The notes under the pieces are model-generated. The model saw nothing but the letters and a program-made list of their open reading frames with translations, had not been told where the DNA came from and did no database searches. Below, one piece after another: positions 23,330 through 37,100 of a stretch of 64,000 nt of DNA; within the stretch, counting starts at the first letter, position 1, and each line of letters opens with the position of its first letter. Made by a program: the position numbers and the translations under genes. The DNA is taken from positions 154,365,434 to 154,429,433 of the forward strand of contig CM066727.1 of assembly GCA_033961575.1 (NCBI GenBank), written 5' to 3'. Source of the DNA: Aselliscus stoliczkanus (Eukaryota > Chordata > Mammalia > Chiroptera > Hipposideridae).

Positions 23330-26300
23330 TCCTGTATATATAATGATTCTCACTTATGGTGGTTTATTTCCTCATATGTTTGATGATTTTTGACTATGAA
23401 TTCGTATTTGGTTGATCCCAATCTGTGGCAATCCAGAAAGCTTAATTTGGGGAAGCTTCCTTTCAGATGTTCTAGTCCTCTGCAGGTATTCTAGCTTAAT
23501 AGAGAAATCTCAGATTTAGCCTTCCTACAGCAGACCTAAAGTAATTGGTGTACCTTGGTTTTCATGCTTGTTTCTGCTTCCCATTCTGGTTTCAACTTAG
23601 TTCTTTGTGTTTATATGGTTCTTATGTTTATTGGCGGAGGGTGATAAGAGATTTCTATTTCCTATAAATGCACAATGCATTAACAAGTATTTTATCCAGG
23701 AGCTAATTGTTTGGTGCTGGGAGAGTCCCATGTTTAGAAATTAAACTTTGTGTTCTTTTGGTGGCTGCTGTTAACAGACTAATGAAAGTTTAAAGGTAAT
23801 CAATACAGGACTCAGTAGGCCTGTTGGAGGAGGTAATCCGGAGGATGTAACTGCTGGTTGACCCACAAGCTGGTTTCCCTGTCCTTGGAATGTATGCTCT
23901 GCTACCATTCTCACAGTGGGAACTGTTCCAAGGACATAGCTTTGAGAGAGTAAGGTGTTGACAGCATCTGGATGGTATATGACTGGATGGTATATGTGAT
24001 TATATAGAGGCCAGTTAAGGCCTCTGTATAATCTTTTAAGATTCTGGCGATTGAGGGCAGAGATCTCATCTTGTGGCCACCCAAAACAAGCCTCATAAGT
24101 TAGTTCTCTTGCTTATTACACCTGCCATCTACCAACCTGGAGTGGTCTGCCTATTTCTTTGGTCTTCCCTTGCCCTCTGTGGACAGGGGCCAGTGTGCGA
24201 ACTAACAATTGGCAAGCCAACCAGAAGACCGAAGAAATGGGCCTTGGGGGAGAGGGCATCTGTTGGGGGAAATCCCAAGTTGGTCACTGGCCTCTATGTG
24301 GGAAGGGGTGGTTCATGTGTCAAGATGATTACGGGCCACTGTGTGAACCTGGGAACCCTGAAAATGCTGGCTGTTTTAATGCTTTTAAGAAACTGCACAT
24401 AGGGGCCAGCCGAGTGGCGTGGTGGTTAAGTGCTGGCTTGGGAAGCCAGTGGCCCTGGTTCGGGTGCCACATATAGGGGCCAGTGACACTGCCCTCTAAA
24501 AAAAAGAAAAAAAGAAAAGAAACTGCACATAGCTCACCATGGCAAAGAGAAACCAATGGCTGCTGCAGTGGTCTGGCCTATACTGTGAGCAATTCAGTTA
24601 GCCACTGATGCCCAGCTAGAGGCTAAAGCTCAAGTTAAAGGTTTGAGGAAGGGCTGAGGTCAGAGAAGGGTGCACAGATATCCACTCGTCTGCTAGCTTT
24701 GGGACTAGCAGACAAGGTGGGAAAACAGAATAAGTTGGAGAATTTAGTGTGACGTTTTGCAAAGAAAAGAGTCACAAGTGTCATGGATAAGATCCTAGCA
24801 CAAGGCCTGATTAGGATGCTGAGAGCTAAAATCCCTGGGAAAGTGAGAGCAAAGGGGAGGATTAACAATGAAACGAATGAAGAGCTCCATGCTGCCTGAC
24901 TTCTAATACAAAGGAATTTATTTTTTTGAGGGCAGTGTCACTGGCCCTCATATGTGGGACCCGAACTGGGGCCGCTGGCTTCCCAAGCCAGCGCTTAACC
25001 ACCAGGTCACTCGGCTGGCCCTACAAAGGAACATTTCAAATAGTAATTACACTAGACTTCTGATAATAGAGAAATATACCCCAAACTTCTAGGAGAAAAC
25101 TTGCGTTCCTTCTCTGTCCCTTGAATTATAAGTCTTATCATGTCTGAAATGTTAACACCCCAGGAGATAACTAAAAAACTGCCAGAGAGACTGAAGAAAA
25201 ATAAGGGGTACAGAGGTTTTTTAAGATGCCGACTACTGTAGAAGTTCCTTACCTAAAATCTCATCCAAAGACTTTGTAAGATTACTCATCAAGGGCAAAT
25301 ACAAATCTTAAAAGTCTTCTCCGCAAATACTAGTAAAATGCTTTAATAAAATGCTTTAGCCACATAAGTGAGTAACCTTAACTTGTTCTTTCAGAAAAAT
25401 TAGGATTCACCTGTTAATGAACTAGTGAGTTATGTATTGTATAACTGATTCATGGCAAAAGTTTTAGGTGAAAGAACAAAGTCTGTTTCTATCTGTATGT
25501 TTATGTATGTCTGTGGATATATGTTAGGTATATGTTATATTTTTCTACCTCTGCAGTGTACTGTCAAAATTAGTTTGTAAGAGAGCTCTGTTAGCTTGGC
25601 TTGAAGACAAGGACGTCCACTTTCACCACATAGTATTGGGAGTCCTAGCCACAACCATCAGACAAGAAAAATAAAAGGCATCCAAATTGGAAAGGAAGAA
25701 ATGAAACTGTCATTAATTGCAGATGCTATGATACTATACAGAGAACCTTAAAGATTCTGCCATAAAACTATCAGAATAAATGAATTCGGTAAAGTAGCAG
25801 GATACAAAATTAATATTCAGGGGCCGGGTGAGTGGCTCAGTTGGTTAAGAGCTCGCTCAAGAGTGCGAGCTGAGCTCTGAGCAACAGTAGTTCGATGCCC
25901 AGCCTGAGCTGAGCAGCTGCTGAGCTACCAACAGGTGGCAGGATGGCTCAGCTAAAAACAAAATATATATAAATATAATAAAATAAAATAAAGTTAATAT
26001 TCATAAATTGGTTGTAATTTTATACACCAATAATGAACTATCAGAATGAGAAATTAAGAAAACAATCCCATTTATAATTGCATCAAAAAAAAAAATACCT
26101 AGGAATAAATTTAACCAGTAAGGTACAAGACCTATACTCGGAAAACTGTGAGACACTGAAGAAGATACAAATAAATGGAAGCATATACCGTGCTCATGGA
26201 TAGGAAGAATTAACATTGTTAAAATGTCCACACTACCCAAAGCAATCTATAGAGTCAATGCAATCCCTATCAAAATACCAATGGCATTTTACACAGAACT

Positions 26301-29300
26301 AGAAGAAATAATCCTAAAATTTATATGAAACTACAAAAGACCCCGAATAACCACACCAATCTTGAGAAAGAAGAACCAAGTTAGAGGTGTCACACAATAC
26401 CTGATATCAAACTATACTACAAAGGTATAGTAATCAAAACAACATGGTACTGGCATAATAACAGACACACAGATCAATGGAACAGAATAGAGAGCCCAGA
26501 AATAAACGCACACCTATATGATCATTTAATCTATGACAAAGGAGGCAAGAATATACAGTGGGATAAAGACAGTCTCTTCAATAAATGGTGCTGGAAAACT
26601 GGACAGATACATGCAAAAAACTGAAACTAGACCACTTTCTTACACCATATAGAAGAATAAACTCAAAATGGATTAAAGACTTAAATGTAAGAACCGAAAC
26701 CATAAAACTCCTAGAAGAAAACACAGGCAATCAACTCTCTGACATCACTCTTAGCAATATCTTTTTAGATATGTCTCCGACAAGGGCAACAAAAGAAGAA
26801 ATAAACAAATGATACTACATCAAACTAAAAAGCAAAGGAAACCAACAAAATGAAAAGAGAACCTACTGAATGGTAGTAGATATTCACCAATAATACATCC
26901 AAAAAAGGGGTTAATATCCAAAATACATAATCCAATTAAAAATGGGCAGAGGATCTGAGCAGACATTTCTCCAGAGAGGACGTACGGATGGATGGCCAAT
27001 AGACATGAAGAGATGCTCAATGTCACTAATCATTACAGAAATGCAAATTAAAACCTCAGTGAGAGATCACCTCACAGCTGTCAGAAGGACTATCATCAAT
27101 AAATCAATAAATCAAAAACCAACAAATGTTGACGAGGTTGTGGGGAAAAGGGAACCCTTGTGCACTGTTGGTGGGACTGCAGATTGATGCAGCCACTATG
27201 GAAAACAGTTTGGAAGTTCCTCAAAATCTTATGACCCAATAATTAACTTCTGGGTATTTATCAGAGGAAATTCAAAAAGGTACATGTACCCTTATGTTCA
27301 CTGCAGTGCTATTTACAATAGCCAAGATATGGAAGGAACCGAATCAGTAGACCATTTGATAAAGAAGGGATGGTACAGATATACAATGGAATATTACTCA
27401 GCCATAAAAAAGAATGAAATGTTATTATTTGTGACAACATGGATGGACCTAGGGGTACTACGTTAAGTGAAATAAGTCAGAGAAAGACAAATACCATATG
27501 GTTTCATTTATATGTGGAATCTAAAAAACAAACAAAACAGAAACAGACTCTTAGATACAGATGCTTGCCAGATGGGAGGGGGATTGAAATGCTGCATAGA
27601 AAAGGTGAAGGGGTTAAGAAGTACAAATTGGCAATTAGAAATTGTCATGGGGATGTAATGAACAGCATAGGGGGTATAGTCAATAATACTGTAATAACTA
27701 TAATAACTATGCATGGTGTCACTGAACTTATCAGGGTGATCACTTTGTAAGATATATAAATGTCAAATCATTATGTTGTACACCTGAAACTAATATAATG
27801 TCTGTCAACTGTAATTGAAAAATAAAATAAATAAAACTTAATTTTCTTTCATCTGCTAAAAGGATAAGGTTTTCTTGGACTGTTGGTCTGTTATTGATAA
27901 GGATTACTTGTCTAGGGCCAGCTGAGTGGCACATTGGTTAAGAGTTGGCTTGGGACGTCAGCTCTGAGCAGCAGGGCCTGGGTTTGGATCCCACATGAGG
28001 GCCAGTGACACTGCCCTCTACAGCTAAGATGGTGAACAACAGCTCAACCTGGAGCTGGGCTGCCGTGAGTAGCCGGCGACGGCGTAGGCTGCAGTGGGGC
28101 TGGCTGGCAGCTGGTGTGCGCTTTCGTAAGCTGCTGTGAACTGCCAATGGCCGGCGAGCGACTGCCTCATCTGGGAAGAGCACAATGATGATACCAACAT
28201 GGGCCAGTGAAGCAACATCCTCCACAATTAGACTGAAGAACAAAAGGACAGCAACTTGTCTGGTCCCCTTCCTCAACTCCCCAACACTGTTCCCCTCCCC
28301 CAATTCCCCAATAAAATCTTTAAAATAAAACAAAACAAAACTGAGTCTTCTCTATTGGAAGAGCTAAGGTTTTTTATAACTATGTAATTTTCTGTATTTG
28401 CCTTTGTGGTCCTTTAATTGTCATATTGGTTAAAGAGATAAATAAGTACTTAATCAAGTGTTTTAAAACCTTTTGATGTTTTTGACAAACTTCCCAAGAA
28501 TCAAATTCTAAATGATATCTTGTTGACCTTGAACTAACTTTGGGATTTTCCAGAGGGTCCCTAGAACACTTCAAAAGATCTGTTCTCAGGCTGGCAGAGT
28601 GGCTCAGTTGGTTAAGAGTTGGCTTAAGAGTGCGAGCTCTGAACAACAGGGCTGCCGGTTTGATTCCCACATGGTCCAGTGACACTGCACCTGAACTGAG
28701 CTGCTGCTGACCTGCCAACAGGTGGCAGGGTGGCTCAGCTGGTGTAACAACAAGATTGCCTGTTCAATGGTGGGCTATGCCCACCCACAAATTAGACAAT
28801 TCGGCACCTTGAGCTGAACTGCTGCCCAGATGGCTCAGTGGATAGGGCGTGGGCTCTTAACAATAAAACTGCTGGGTTTGACTTCCGCATGGGATGGTGG
28901 CTACGCCCACCCGCAATTAAGATTGAACACAGCACCTTGAGCTTAGAGCTGCCAATGGGAAGCCAGATGGCGACTGGCACCCTCCACAGCGAAGACTGAA
29001 GAACAACAACTTGGCTGGTCCCCTCCCCCAATTCCCCAACACTGCTCCCATCCCCAATTCCCTAATAAAATCTTAAAAAAAAAAAAATTTGTTCTCTCTC
29101 ATTATTGGACAGATGTTAACTAATTAAGCTCATTTGACTGTTAAATTACATGGGAAGTGTTGTCAAATAAATGATGTTAAACTTTCTTTAGGGTTTATTT
29201 AATTTGTATTAAAGTCCTAAAAATCTGGTATGTCCTGGTATAATGTCATCAGTCATAATTTTTAAATGTCACAGAAATAACCAAGTTTCCTTATCAACTG

Positions 29301-31140
29301 CATTATAATGAATGCTTATTGACCATTTTAAAGTCTTCTGTTGTTTATAGACAGTTACTGTTTACTATGAAGCTTTGCGAATGTATCTACGAAAGTGCTT
29401 CATCTTCAAGGAGATTCATAAGAAAGATTCTAATACAGGTTTCTAATAATGAACATCACTTTGCCTTCATCTGGGAGAGGCAGTAATGGACCTAGCCAGT
29501 GCTTCCCCAACGCTGTCTGCTCAGCCCCACAGTATGTACCTGTTCTGCTTCCCCACATCAGTAAAATGGGCCCATTACACTGCGATATAATGTTAGTATG
29601 TGAAGACTTGCCTCTGCTGCAAGACACTGCAGTCTTTGCTAGAACATGTGTGAGGGACGTGGGCAGTGAACCTGCCGAGAATTCAAGGCCCAGCGCCACC
29701 ATCAAGTTTGGGGAGTTGTTTGGTTGGTAAGATGTGCACTGTCCGAGAAGCTGTGATTGATAAGCTACAACCTTACTTGACCCCTAAGAACCAGAAAGAC
29801 GTGCAAGCCTTTGTAGGGATTTGGGGGTTTTAAGGCCTTTTATTTCCTACCTGGCACAGTGCCTCTGTCCTTTTGTCCCTTGTAAGAGCCTGGTGAAAAA
29901 GGGACACAAATGGGACTGGGGATCTGAGCAGTAAGCTGCCTTTGAGCAGGCAAACATGAGTGAAACAGATCAAAGCTCTGGGCATCTCCCAAGCTGGGCT
30001 GCCATCTGAGTTGGATGTGTCTGTGACTCTGGAAAGTCTGGGTTGGGCACTGTGGCAGAGACAACAGAAGGAGGGAGTACTCCTAGGATTTTGGTCCCAG
30101 CTCTGGAAGAGGACAGAAACCCAATATACCCTCATAGATCAACAGCTCCGCGCAGTGTATACAGCTTTCCTGCAGGTAGACCCTCTCATGAAGGAACAAC
30201 ATATGGTAAGAGACTATGTGCTATGGCCCCACCTCTGCCATGGCTCCCACTCCCGCTGTGAGTGAGCAGTACACCTATCTGCAGCAGAGGAGCACCCTGT
30301 CTGCCAGCCCGATGTCTCTAGAAATGTGGGTGCTACTAAACCCAGTAGAGTACGTAGAGCCTCCAAATGTCCCCAACCCTATTCCTGTGGTGGCCTGTGG
30401 AGAGGAATGAGGGAAATTCCTGCTGATGCCTGGAAACAGGGACAAACTGCAGCAACCAGTGGGCTGAACTCAACCTGTAAGACTCTAGTGGACAGAGTGA
30501 GAATCTACTCATCTTGCAATAGCTTAAGAAAAGCCCCGTAAGGCTGCAGCAGGCGGCCTTGAGTTGCTGTGAGCCGCCCTGAGCGGCCGTCCAGAGGCCA
30601 GGGAGCCACTGCCTCACCCGAGAAGAGCGCAATGATGATACCAACATGGGCCAGCGAAGCAGCGTCCTCCACAACTAGACTGAAGAACAAAAGGACAGCA
30701 ACTTGTCTGTTCCCCTTCCCCGGTTCCCCAACGCTGTTCCCCTCCCCCAATTCCCAAATAGAATTAAAAAAAAAAAAGCCCCGTAAGTAACTTCCCTTGC
30801 TTATTAAACCTGCCTCCTACCGGACTGGAGTGGTCTGCCTCTTTCTTTCTTCTCTTCTTGCCCTCTGTACACAGAGGCCACTGCTGTCTTACATGTTTCT
30901 GCCTCGTATATTTCTTTCTCTTTTCTAAAAGGTTTCTGAGCAACCTGACTCCTGTTTACCTTTTCTTGCTAAGCCAAGCCTCCTTTTCCTCCCTGCACCT
31001 TAAATTCCCAGTTCCCAGAACAGGCCAACCTACCTTTGACTACACTGCTCCCTCAGCCTAAGCAGCACGTTTTCTGCCCTATAAAACCCCTTCCTGCCCC
31101 ATCTCACAAAGTTTATCACAAAACTGATGGTGAGTGAATC

Positions 31141-31187
<47 letters not shown>

Positions 31188-34100
31188 TAGCTGAGCCATC
31201 CTACCTGTTGGCAGCTCAGCGGCAACTCAGCTCGGGCTGGGCATTGAACTGCTGTTGCTCAGAGCTCAGCTCACATTCTTTTTTATTTTTTTGAGGGCAG
31301 TGTCACTGGCCCTCATATGTGGGACCCAAACCGGGGCCGCTGGCTTCCCAAGCCAGCACTTAACCACTGCACCACTCGGCCGGCCCTTCAGCTCACACTC
31401 TTGAGCGAACTCTTAACCAACTGAGCCACTTGGCCGGCCCCGTGAATCACATTTTTTATGAAGTCTTTCCAACACATTCCATCAGGCAGAAATGACTATA
31501 CCATATATAGATACATAGTTATGTATAGTTCTCTTGTAATATCTAAAATCTTACTTCATTTATTTATGTTTCAAAGATAGTTTCACTCTTTTGTCTCCCT
31601 TTCCTCTTACTATCTCATCACCAAATTTCTCAATTCTACTACATAAGTGTCTCAGATCTATCCATTTGAAATCACCCAGATTATTTTTAATAGCTTTCTG
31701 TCATTGAGTTGTACTATTTCTAGCTCTCCATTCAACAAATAATCTGGTATGGTCACTTTGCTAGACCCTGGGATCACAAAAAATAATACATGGGCCATGC
31801 CCTTAAGTAAACTGGAATTCCAACAGAATAAGCATTGTAATGGGTCAAGAAAAGGATGCCACAGAAGAAACCCCTAACCTGGTCTTGTGGGGCTGGAGAG
31901 AAGGCAATGAGAAAAGGATTCCAGGAGGAAACGAGGCCTCAACTATATACACGAGTTACACGGAATGTAGAATAATGTGTTTCAGCAAAGGGATACATAA
32001 GGAACAGACAAAGGCCCAGAGTTAGGAGTTAAGAAAGGGAACACAAAGAGCCGGCCGAGTGGCTCAGTTGGTTAAGAGCTCACTCAAGAGTGCGAGTTCT
32101 GGGCTGGCCGAGTGGTGCGGTGGTTAAGTGCTGGTTTGGGAAGCCAGAAGCCTCGGTTCAGGTCCCACATATGAGGGCCAGTTCGGAGCAACAGCAGTTC
32201 AATGCCCGACCTGAGCTGAGCTGCCAACAGGTGGCAGGATGACTCAGCTAAAAAAAAAAAAAAAAAAAAAAAAAAGGGAACACAAAGCAATTCAATTCCT
32301 AAAATCTACAGTCCTTCTTTCATAACTTGCTATTAAAGTTAACTATCTAAAAGGAAATGTGGATATCTAACACTGCAAAAGATAAGTCTAAGTACTCCAG
32401 CACAGCAACTTGGGTCCTTCAGAATCTGGCCAGTCTATTTCTCTTAACAATTTCCTTCCTATACAAACATATGTCCCCTCTTTCTATCGTTTGCTTCTGC
32501 ACAGCACCGTAGAAATTATTTGGTATTATCCCATATGCTGGGTTTCAGACGAGAGTACTCACCTATAAGATGGGCGCCGTGCTAGGATCCCGTGGGCTTT
32601 CTGCGAAGAGCCTATACTATCGGATGAGTCCTGAGACTCCTCACTTTCTGATAAAGATGATACCTAAAAAACAGAACTGGTTTTACTATGATGAGCAAAT
32701 GCAGGTCGAAAAAGAATTTAAAATGATCTTTCTTCTACCACCCAAACTCCCTTGTCATTAAATCTAAGGTCTAAAAGAAAGGAACAAAAGGAAATGGAAA
32801 AAGGAGAAAGTTTATTTCAGGAGCCCCAACTAATTAAAGGAACATATAGTACAACACGCTCAGAACTAAGAAGTCAGTATAACCCCCAAATAAAGCAAAA
32901 CTATTTCAGTAGCGTAGTAAAGACCAATCTCTGATCTCTGCCCTCTTTCTATACTGATGCACATTACTCAAAGTCTTTTAATCATTAAGCTATCTAATTT
33001 GAATTTTGGACATGCTAACTTTGAAATGCTATTAGATATCCAACTAATATCTAGTTATTCGATAATGACATTGAGGAGACTGCTAAATATGCAAGCCTGT
33101 GAGTCAGGGAAAAAGTATGGGCCACATATAAATTTGGCAGTCAGAGTTCTTGAGATAGTTCTCCAAGCCATTAAGACTGGATGAGGACCAAGGACAAAAC
33201 CCAGAAACGCTCTAACCTCAAGAGGTTGGGAAGAAGGGGAGGAACCAGCAAATGAAGCCGAGAACAAGTCACCAGTGAGGTATGAGGAATATCAAATGAG
33301 TGAGGTGTCCTTGGAGAACTAGAGAAGACAGTGTATTGAGGAGAAAAGAATGATCAACATATGAAATGGTGCTAACCGGTGAAGTAAAACAAAGACAGAA
33401 TACACCATTAGATTTAACAAGGGGGAGGTCACTGGCAAGGACAGGTATAAACATATGCAACTTAAAAATCTGTAATAATTATAGCTTTACCTCACTTTAC
33501 AATTAAATGACTTAACATATGTAACTACTTAGTGCATGGCACACAGCAAACACACATTAAATGTTAACTGTTATTAATAAACCCTTTAAAACAATGTCAT
33601 GCAAGTTTTAAGTTATAACAGTTATCTTACAATACCTTAAAACAAGTATTTTCAATTTTTAAAATGTACTAAATTTCCCCACATGTGTCTAAAGTTGCAT
33701 TGTGACACCTGACTTCATCTTCATTTTAAAAAATAAAATAATCCAAACAGGTTTCCAGAAAGGACACAACATATCAATTCTTGACATTACGATTCCTAGT
33801 TTTAGAAAACCTTCCCCTAAATTAGTTAGACTTAGATATTAAATTTCCAGAGAAGCTTGTTTTATATTCTATAATCTCCTTCGAAAACAAGTTCTAATGT
33901 ACAACTTCTTACTTATAGCTTACATTAAATCTGATCTTTTTAGGGCCGGCCAAGTGGCTCAGTTGGTTAAGAGCTCGCTCAAGAGTGAGAGCTGAGCTCT
34001 GAGCAACAGCAGTTCGATGCCCAGCCCGAGCTGAGCTGCCGCTGAGCTGCCAACAGGTGGCTCAGCTAAAAAAAAAAAAATCTGATCTTTTTATAGAAAA

Positions 34101-37100
34101 GAAAGAACTGGTCACAACCTATAAAAATTAACAAATAATAACAGAATAATAATTAAGAAAAATCAGTCACTTTTATGTCTCCTCAAGCATCATGGATATA
34201 CCATTTCTAATCTAAACCTTTAGCTGTTTTCGCTGTTCCTAACTTTACTCCGAAGCCTCCCACTGAACTCAAAAAAGAAAATCATTTCTAAAACTAATGA
34301 TTACTTATAATTAACGACAAGCATTTCTCTTTAATGAGATAGCAATAGCAAATGAGAATAAAATCTTCATACAAAAACTCAAAACTCCACATAGCAGCCA
34401 CCTTTCATATCGGAAAACCACATAAAGATGCAGCTCTAGGGCTGACAACACTGCCAGCCACTATATATTCCGAAGGGAAAATGAGATATACAGCTTTTCT
34501 TCTACGATAGCTGTTTCTAGAAATGAGAGATGACCGAAAGCACTGTGATCCTCACAAGAGCCAGAAGATAAAATGGAGAAAGAATAGGAAGAAAAGGAAG
34601 CCAGGATGGCTCTTTCCGTCCCAGTGTTGTCAGGTGTTACTATAAAGGGAGACAGATATAAGAGCTTTCCTCTCCTATGGGAGAGCTGTTTTATTTCACC
34701 TCCATAAAGCACCAGGTGGGTACTTTCTTGCTTTGCTAAGATGCTCATATCATTACCCTTCCTTCAGTATTCTTTTTTAAGAATAACAGATACCACTGGG
34801 ATTAAAAAAAAAAAAAAAAAAAGAAGTGAATTCTCTGAAGTCAGTCATTTCCTTAATTTCTAAGCAATAATTTCCTCCAAAATTGTCTTCTATTTCCAGT
34901 TGGGTAGTATATACATGAAACTAGAAATTCTAAAACTGTTCTATTTGCCTCATTTGTTCTATGGTCTAATTTCTATGACAACTGTATTATCTTGGTTTTC
35001 TTAATAACTACAAGCAACTTCAATGTGTCCGAAGACTCAGGGTATATAAGTTCCCGCTCTCAACCACTAAGTCTTTGAGTTTCTGTACCGTTTGCACGTG
35101 TGGTGGGTGAATTACAGAAGACTGAGCTGTCTGGATGACCCCCTGAACCTGTACTTTGTCTCCAGGAAGAGGTACAATTGTCACTGGCGCAGATCCTCTT
35201 AATGACATCTAAGAACAAATAAAAATTCAATTAACAAAATATATATTGTACCTATGCACATAAGATACCAGAGTTCTTAACACTGGAAAACACATTTCAG
35301 AGCTTATTATGTTTAACCACACCTATTAACCAAACATTAGGTATTGTCTATGGGCCAGAGAGCGCGCTGGGGGACTAAGAGTACAAACTAATTACAACAA
35401 ACAGAATAAGAGCAATAAGAGGAAAAGTAGAAAGTACTGTACTGTGGGAGCAAAGAAAGGGTACTACTTCAGCTGGGTCTTGAAGGATGAAGAATTCCCT
35501 GAAGGTGTGGATGGGGGAGGGGATTGAAAGGCATTCTGGGCCAAGGAATTGACTGCAAAAATGTGGAGGCTATTTAGAACATGTTATTCTAAAAAGATTT
35601 GGTTGAAAACCAACCAAGAGTCAAAAAGTAAGATAAACACGAACTTTGGGCAGTATCTTTACAGAAAAATCAAATATTTCAAGTAAATAACTGAACCATG
35701 AAATTACAATTTATTTCTGTGGAAATCAGATAAGGTTTCATGGAAATACCACAATTAAAATGCTAACCCCATCACCCCTCAAGGCTAAGCTCAGGTTCCA
35801 CCTCTTCCAAGAAGCTCTTTCAGATACTTTCTGTTAACAGAGACCTCTCGCCTTCCTCTAAACTGCTGTGCTTCGTACCATTCATTTTGGACTTCAATCA
35901 CAAAATAAAATCCAAGATTGCTTGTCAGGTCCTTAAAGTCACCTTCCTGATTGCGCTCCTATTTGCATTAGACCCGCAAACAATGCCTTATTTCCTTTCA
36001 TTGAAGGTTCTTTTTCCCATTCCAAGACTGAAATAAATTCCAGGTCTCTCATTCCCCCAAAATGCCCAAGTCATGAAATTTTGTATATAAAATTTTATCT
36101 AGCTACTGAGAAATGTAAACGAGATGTGAACTCTCAGAACAAGTGACTCCATTCAACCTCTTCCCACCCCAAGAACATGACCAAACTCTGGCAGCACAGC
36201 TTCTCCCAGCTCAAGGCCATGTCCCTAGGGTGAACCCACCCCCCTTCTAATACCTGTCTGAGAAAGAAAGCTCAATGCTCCCAAAAGAATTTAATGTTTG
36301 TACCCAAAAAAAACCTGACTACATGCTCCTGACCTCACTTTTCTTGGAGCATTTACTTTAGAAAACTTGCAGTTGTAAATCCCTTCTCTGACCCTTAGGA
36401 TGAAATTCTTCTACAACCCAGAAATGTCTTTCTCAAGGACTTGGGAAGTGTCCCTTGAACACAATCAAGAAGGAACAGCCTCCCAGTCTCTGTGGGAGGG
36501 AAGAAGTCTAAGCACCAATTAGCAAACAGGCGGCTCAGTCAGTGACCATCCTGACACCTTCTGCACTTTTCCTTTAGCACACCCCAGTGTTTAAGAAGGC
36601 TCCCACCTTTTGTTTCAACAGTTGAGCTGTATTTATGCTGGAGTGTCTCTTCCCTACTGCATCAGTCTGAATGAAATCTGTCGTACTGCCTTTAACAAAT
36701 GCCCAGCTCTTTCTCTTTGACAGTACCCCAAGGTGGGGCTACAGAAACTTAAGAGTAAAATAAACAGAGTTCACATATCTCAAGAGTCTGGCTCTGGAGT
36801 TAGGATTACACTCAGAAATAATAAATGAAAAGTCCCCTTACCTTTCAGACCCCAACTTAAGCCAATCACTCAGTTAATGAGAAGAGCCTTGACGGGATTA
36901 ATTTACAGTTCTAAAAGGATGAAAGCAATCATTCCTCCATGGTTTCCAGCAATCCTTGGGATATGGTGCAGACTGTGGGTCTGGCAGGTGGAAAAGGAGA
37001 AAAGGCACCTTTGTTTTAGCGTGTAGTAGTCCCTCCCCCTCAGTATCACTGCTCTAATCTCATTACTTACACTCCCAAAGCCTGGTGTCTTCCCACTCCC

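Larger units (their letters stand above)
24186..25610 (+). pseudogene. Degraded internal region (leader/gag) of the endogenous retrovirus
   Basis: Sequence between the left LTR and the inserted L1, split by SINEs at 24402 and 24917. No open frame is long enough to encode a capsid domain. The identity of the later part (25.03-25.6 kb) is inferred from position only. Confidence 0.4.
23822..30873 (+). mobile_element. Endogenous retrovirus, two LTRs, heavily interrupted
   Basis: The left LTR (23822-24185) and right LTR (about 30396-30873) share a 3' part (ttgcttatta.acctgcc, ctggagtggtctgcct, ttgccctctgt) and both end in CA. The 6-bp flanks are taggcc and gaggcc. The degraded pol remnant at 29.44-30.2 kb is broken by stops and shifts. 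Gag-like text follows the left LTR only weakly. A 2.2-kb L1 and five SINEs cut it (one further SINE is in the right LTR). No intact gene. Confidence 0.7.

Noticed and set aside
27284..27750. Open frames in L1 3' regions as genes
   Set aside because: They are short remnants of ORF2 and 3' UTR with surrounding stops.
29449..30265. A working retroviral polymerase
   Set aside because: The frame changes repeatedly, stops are present, the catalytic motif is altered and a SINE cuts the following LTR.
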